Shown: in pieces, positions 14,705 through 16,303 of the stretch | How the letters are laid out: each line of letters begins with the position of its first letter | Numbering within the stretch: the first letter of the stretch is position 1 | Assembly: GCA_045537495.1 (NCBI GenBank) | Contig: JAZSPN010000054.1 | Coordinates: forward strand, 1 to 16,303 | Direction: 5' to 3' | Source of the DNA: UBA1425 sp045537495 | GTDB taxonomy: Bacteria > Bacillota > Clostridia > Oscillospirales > Acutalibacteraceae | Length of the DNA stretch: 16,303 nt | Position numbers and translations under genes: made by a program | Notes under the pieces: generated by a model | Databases searched by the model: none | What the model saw: the letters and a program-made list of their open reading frames with translations, nothing else | Told to the model about the DNA's origin: nothing

Positions 14705-14739
14705 AAACTGACTGCCACAGAGAAAGGAACCGTTAGCTT

Positions 14740-15519
14740 ATGAGAATTCTTGTTGTCGGAGATATTGTCGGAAGTGCGGGCTGTGATTTTTTGAGAAAAC
14801 GCCTTCCGTCGCTTAAAAAATTGAAGAAAACGGATCTTTGCATAGCTAACGGAGAGAATGCCGCACAGGGCAACGGACTTCTTCCCGTTACGGCGGAGCA
14901 TCTTTTTGACAGCGGTGTGGATTTTATAACAACGGGAAATCACGTCTATAACCGCCGTGAGATTTATGACATACTCGACGAGAGAGATGATATTATCCGT
15001 CCCGCAAACTTCTACTCGGGAAATCCGGGCAAGGGCTACGGAATCATCGACATGGGCAGAACGCAGGTGGGAGTGGTGAATCTTCTCGGCAATGCGTTTA
15101 TGTCGGTGAATACGGAAAATGCGTTTTGCTGTGCGGAAAGACTTATAGGTGAGCTGAAAGATAAGTGTTCGGTTATAGTGGTGGACTTTCATGCCGAGGC
15201 AACGGGCGAAAAAAGAGCCATGGGATTTTTCCTCGACGGAAAGGCTTCCGTCGTGTTCGGAACACATACTCATGTTCAGACGGCGGATGAGCAGATTCTG
15301 CCGTGCGGAACGGGGTATATAACCGATGTCGGAATGGTGGGGCCGAAGCAGACCGTTCTCGGAGTGAAATCGGAAATAATTATATCGAAAATGCGAACAG
15401 GTATGCCGTCACGTTTCGAGGTCCCCGAAAAAGCGGATTGCATACTGTCGGCATGTTTGTTCGAGGTCGATGAAAAGACGGGAAAAACCGTCGGCGTCGA
15501 GAGAATCAGCATAGAATGA
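14740..15519 (+). CDS. ymdB: YmdB-family metallophosphoesterase
   Basis: The 259-aa protein belongs to the TIGR00282/YmdB family, whose Bacillus member is a cyclic-nucleotide phosphodiesterase tied to biofilm and motility decisions and to RNA turnover. The dinuclear metal-site residues are all present: Asp8 in GDIVG, Glu39/Asn40 in NGENAA, Asn67/His68 in TTGNH, His151 in DFHAE and His176/His178 in GTHTH. Length is normal and no signal peptide is visible, so it is cytoplasmic. AAAGGA is about 12 bases before the ATG, slightly far. In many Firmicutes this gene follows rny; here no rny is upstream, and a tRNA-Pro gene follows. The exact substrate is inferred from family only. Confidence 0.92.
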   Translation: MRILVVGDIVGSAGCDFLRKRLPSLKKLKKTDLCIANGENAAQGNGLLPVTAEHLFDSGVDFITTGNHVYNRREIYDILDERDDIIRPANFYSGNPGKGYGIIDMGRTQVGVVNLLGNAFMSVNTENAFCCAERLIGELKDKCSVIVVDFHAEATGEKRAMGFFLDGKASVVFGTHTHVQTADEQILPCGTGYITDVGMVGPKQTVLGVKSEIIISKMRTGMPSRFEVPEKADCILSACLFEVDEKTGKTVGVERISIE

Positions 15520-15530
15520 GGTCAAAAAAC

Positions 15531-15559
15531 TTGACATATCGGAAAGATTATTGTATTAT
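15531..15559 (+). promoter_or_regulatory. Promoter of tRNA-Pro
   Basis: A perfect -35, TTGACA (15531-15536), and TATTAT (15554-15559) are 17 bp apart, just after the ymdB stop. The start site should lie about five bases before the tRNA. Confidence 0.82.
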
Positions 15560-15570
15560 TTTTCAGTAAT

Positions 15571-15648
15571 CGAGGTGTAGCGAAGTTTGGCTATCGCACC
15601 TGCTTTGGGAGCAGGGGACCGGGGGTTCGAATCCCTTCACCTCGACCA
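15571..15648 (+). tRNA. tRNA-Pro (anticodon UGG)
   Basis: A full cloverleaf is visible. Acceptor CGAGGTG (15571-15577) pairs with CACCTCG (15638-15644). Anticodon stem CCTGC/GCAGG encloses the loop TTTGGGA, with anticodon TGG at 15606-15608. The T-arm has loop TTCGAAT. The discriminator is A15645 and CCA is encoded at 15646-15648. The D-arm carries the expected AGC...GGCT. It decodes proline codons. Confidence 0.97.
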
Positions 15649-15685
15649 AAACGAGCGAAACGCGACAGCGTAACGCTCGTTTTTT
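15630..15685 (+). repeat. 56-bp direct repeat, copy A (tRNA-Pro 3' end and terminator)
   Basis: These 56 bases are identical to 15826-15881. They run from inside the T-loop, through the CCA end and the terminator hairpin, to the T run. In copy A they form part of the intact tRNA gene. Confidence 0.95.
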
Positions 15686-15686
15686 T
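15649..15686 (+). terminator. tRNA-Pro terminator
   Basis: AAACGAGCG (15649-15657) pairs with CGCTCGTTT (15674-15682), an inner ACGC/GCGT stem caps it, and seven T follow the last G. Confidence 0.88.
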
Positions 15687-15695
15687 GTAAAATAA

Positions 15696-15838
15696 AGGTG
15701 GAGGGATTCGAACAAGGAGGGAGCAAGCGAAGCTTGCGGAAGAAAACAGTCCGGGGGACTGTTTTCGCCGACGTGGCAACGAGAGAGCAAGGCGAACGAG
15801 GCGATAGTGCGAGAGCACGGGAAAAAATCCCTTCACCT
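15696..15838. mobile_element. 143-bp hairpin-rich element with tRNA T-arm-like inverted ends
   Basis: The ends AGGTGGAGGGATT (15696-15708) and AATCCCTTCACCT (15826-15838) pair over 13 positions, 12 Watson-Crick and one G-T. The left end, read on the minus strand, is itself a tRNA T-arm (GTTCGAATCCC). Inside are perfect hairpins: GCAAGC/GCTTGC (15723-15737), AAAACAGTCC/GGACTGTTTT (15743-15765) and GTGC-GAGA-GCAC (15807-15818). No credible ORF is present. It resembles a non-autonomous mobile or REP/MITE-like element, or a structured RNA, lying beside a tRNA gene. A multicopy nature is suspected, not shown. Confidence 0.55.
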
Positions 15839-15881
15839 CGACCAAAACGAGCGAAACGCGACAGCGTAACGCTCGTTTTTT
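15826..15881 (+). repeat. 56-bp direct repeat, copy B (orphan tRNA-Pro 3' end and terminator)
   Basis: This is a perfect second copy of 15630-15685, offset by 196 bp. It holds half of the T-loop, the acceptor 3' strand, CCA and a working-looking terminator (15845-15881), but no tRNA 5' part. Its first 13 bases are also the right inverted end of the element at 15696-15838. It resembles an att-site or target duplication. Confidence 0.93.
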
Positions 15882-15969
15882 ACAGTTTTTGGCAAAAACA
15901 CGCCGAAAATTTAGTTATGGGCACTTTTGCTGTTGGAAAAATAGCGATTTAAGGCAAAAATCTCAAAAC

Positions 15970-15985
15970 AGTTACATCTGTAACT
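15970..15985. promoter_or_regulatory. Operator-like palindrome AGTTACA-TC-TGTAACT
   Basis: A perfect 7-bp inverted repeat with a 2-bp centre contains TACA-NN-TGTA, the core recognised by BlaI/MecI/CopY-family repressors. It lies about 35 bp upstream of the -35 of the next promoter. The rest of 15882-16013 is AT-rich with no ORF I can support. Confidence 0.4.
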
Positions 15986-16013
15986 AAATATAACGGCTAT
16001 TACCTCGGTTTTC

Positions 16014-16049
16014 TTGACACTTGACACCGTACAGCTTGTGTGGTATTAT
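16014..16049 (+). promoter_or_regulatory. Strong promoter with doubled -35
   Basis: TTGACAC occurs twice in tandem (16014-16020 and 16021-16027). The second lies exactly 17 bp before TATTAT (16044-16049), which has an upstream TGG (extended -10). Transcription should start near 16056. Confidence 0.8.
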
Positions 16050-16055
16050 GTCAGT

Positions 16056-16133
16056 GCAACTAAATGTTGCTCTTTAAAACCCCCTCTGGGGGATTGATAC
16101 TTTCTTAGTAGGACAGGCAGCTATAAAGGACTA
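16056..16133 (+). ncRNA. Structured leader of the terminal unit
   Basis: The predicted 5' leader begins with GCAAC-TAAAT-GTTGC (16056-16070), then CCCCC-TCT-GGGGG (16080-16092), then an unpaired-looking stretch ending in AAAGGA (16125-16130). The second hairpin is not followed by T, so it is not a plain terminator. I recognise no known riboswitch. Confidence 0.35.
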
Positions 16134-16262
16134 ATGGAGAACTTCTTCAAGTTCGCTCAGTTCACTTTAACGCTTGAGGATGCACAGGAATATGCTTATT
16201 CCATATCCCCGACAAAGCGTGTAAGAGGCTGGCGAGATATTGAAGTTAACCTCTATATTTAA
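16134..16262 (+). CDS. 42-aa small protein, unknown
   Basis: An ATG three bases after AAAGGA opens a 42-codon frame ending in TAA. The product begins MENFFKFAQFTLTLEDAQEY and ends in a basic segment (TKRVRGWRD). There is no membrane segment, cysteine pair or recognised motif. The spacing from AAAGGA is short. A 6-bp inverted repeat, GAACTT-CTTC-AAGTTC (16139-16154), lies just after the start codon and could affect initiation. The frame sits between its own promoter and terminator, which supports a real transcript. It could be a small protein, a leader peptide or a regulatory RNA with an incidental frame. I do not recognise it. Confidence 0.45.
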   Translation: MENFFKFAQFTLTLEDAQEYAYSISPTKRVRGWRDIEVNLYI

Positions 16263-16267
16263 AAATG

Positions 16268-16300
16268 AACTCCTCATCGAGAAATCGGTGAGGAGTTTTT
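16268..16300 (+). terminator. Terminator of the terminal small unit
   Basis: AACTCCTCA (16268-16276) pairs with TGAGGAGTT (16289-16297), with an inner CGA/TCG pair, followed by T to 16300. It lies six bases after the stop codon of the 42-aa frame. Confidence 0.85.
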
Positions 16301-16303
16301 GTG

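Noticed and set aside
14635..15273. 212-codon frame antisense to ymdB
   Set aside because: It opposes a complete conserved metallophosphoesterase and ends within the promoter region.
15563..15845. Minus-strand frames reading VEVKGFEPP and EGIRTPGP
   Set aside because: These are familiar false translations of the antisense of a tRNA gene.
15630..15881. CRISPR-like repeat pair
   Set aside because: Only two copies, 56 bp each, explained as tRNA tail and terminator; no spacers or cas genes.
15698..15952. 84-codon plus-strand frame across the tRNA-linked element
   Set aside because: It crosses hairpins, the duplicated tRNA tail and a terminator; basic, low-complexity composition without a start signal.

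Overview
The window looks like chromosomal DNA from a gut-type Clostridia, probably near the Ruminococcaceae/Oscillospiraceae. This is inferred from gene content (two intracellular GH51 enzymes, a DUF6171 protein, a YmdB-type phosphodiesterase, a Clostridia-style ZnuA), Firmicutes-like ribosome binding sites and promoters, and frequent GTG/TTG starts. No species can be named from sequence reading alone.

Layout. (1) 1-443: 3' end of a 23S rRNA gene preceded by a second, partial copy of the same region, separated by an 83-nt structured insert; the rRNA unit ends in a strong terminator with no 5S gene. (2) 552-4970, plus strand: GH51 arabinofuranosidase, a small cysteine-rich DUF6171 protein, terminators, a second divergent GH51 enzyme and an EamA-type transporter. 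This is an intracellular arabinoside-degrading locus. (3) 5035-8595, minus strand: a parallel beta-helix protein followed by a GH38-like protein whose expected catalytic and metal residues are altered. (4) 8661-9356, minus: a CofE-like (F420 gamma-glutamyl ligase family) protein with its own promoter, in a window with no other F420 gene. (5) 14601-9477, minus: one tightly packed seven-gene operon: Fur/Zur-family regulator, znuA, znuC, znuB, PflX-like radical SAM protein, GNAT acetyltransferase, nucleoside hydrolase. It starts at a promoter overlapped by a 21-bp Fur-type palindrome and ends at a hairpin near 9431-9464. (6) 14740-15519, plus: divergent YmdB-family metallophosphoesterase. (7) 15531-15881: tRNA-Pro(UGG) with promoter and terminator, followed by a 143-bp hairpin-rich element with tRNA-T-arm-like inverted ends and a perfect 56-bp second copy of the tRNA 3' end plus terminator. 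(8) 15970-16301: a compact unit with a TACA-NN-TGTA operator-like palindrome, a strong promoter, a structured leader, a 42-codon ORF and a terminator, encoding nothing I recognise.

The most unusual parts are the tRNA-Pro-associated element, the small autonomous unit after it, the zinc operon with metabolic passengers, the altered GH38-like protein and the duplicated 23S tail. I see no CRISPR array, complete insertion sequence, phage gene or known defence system.
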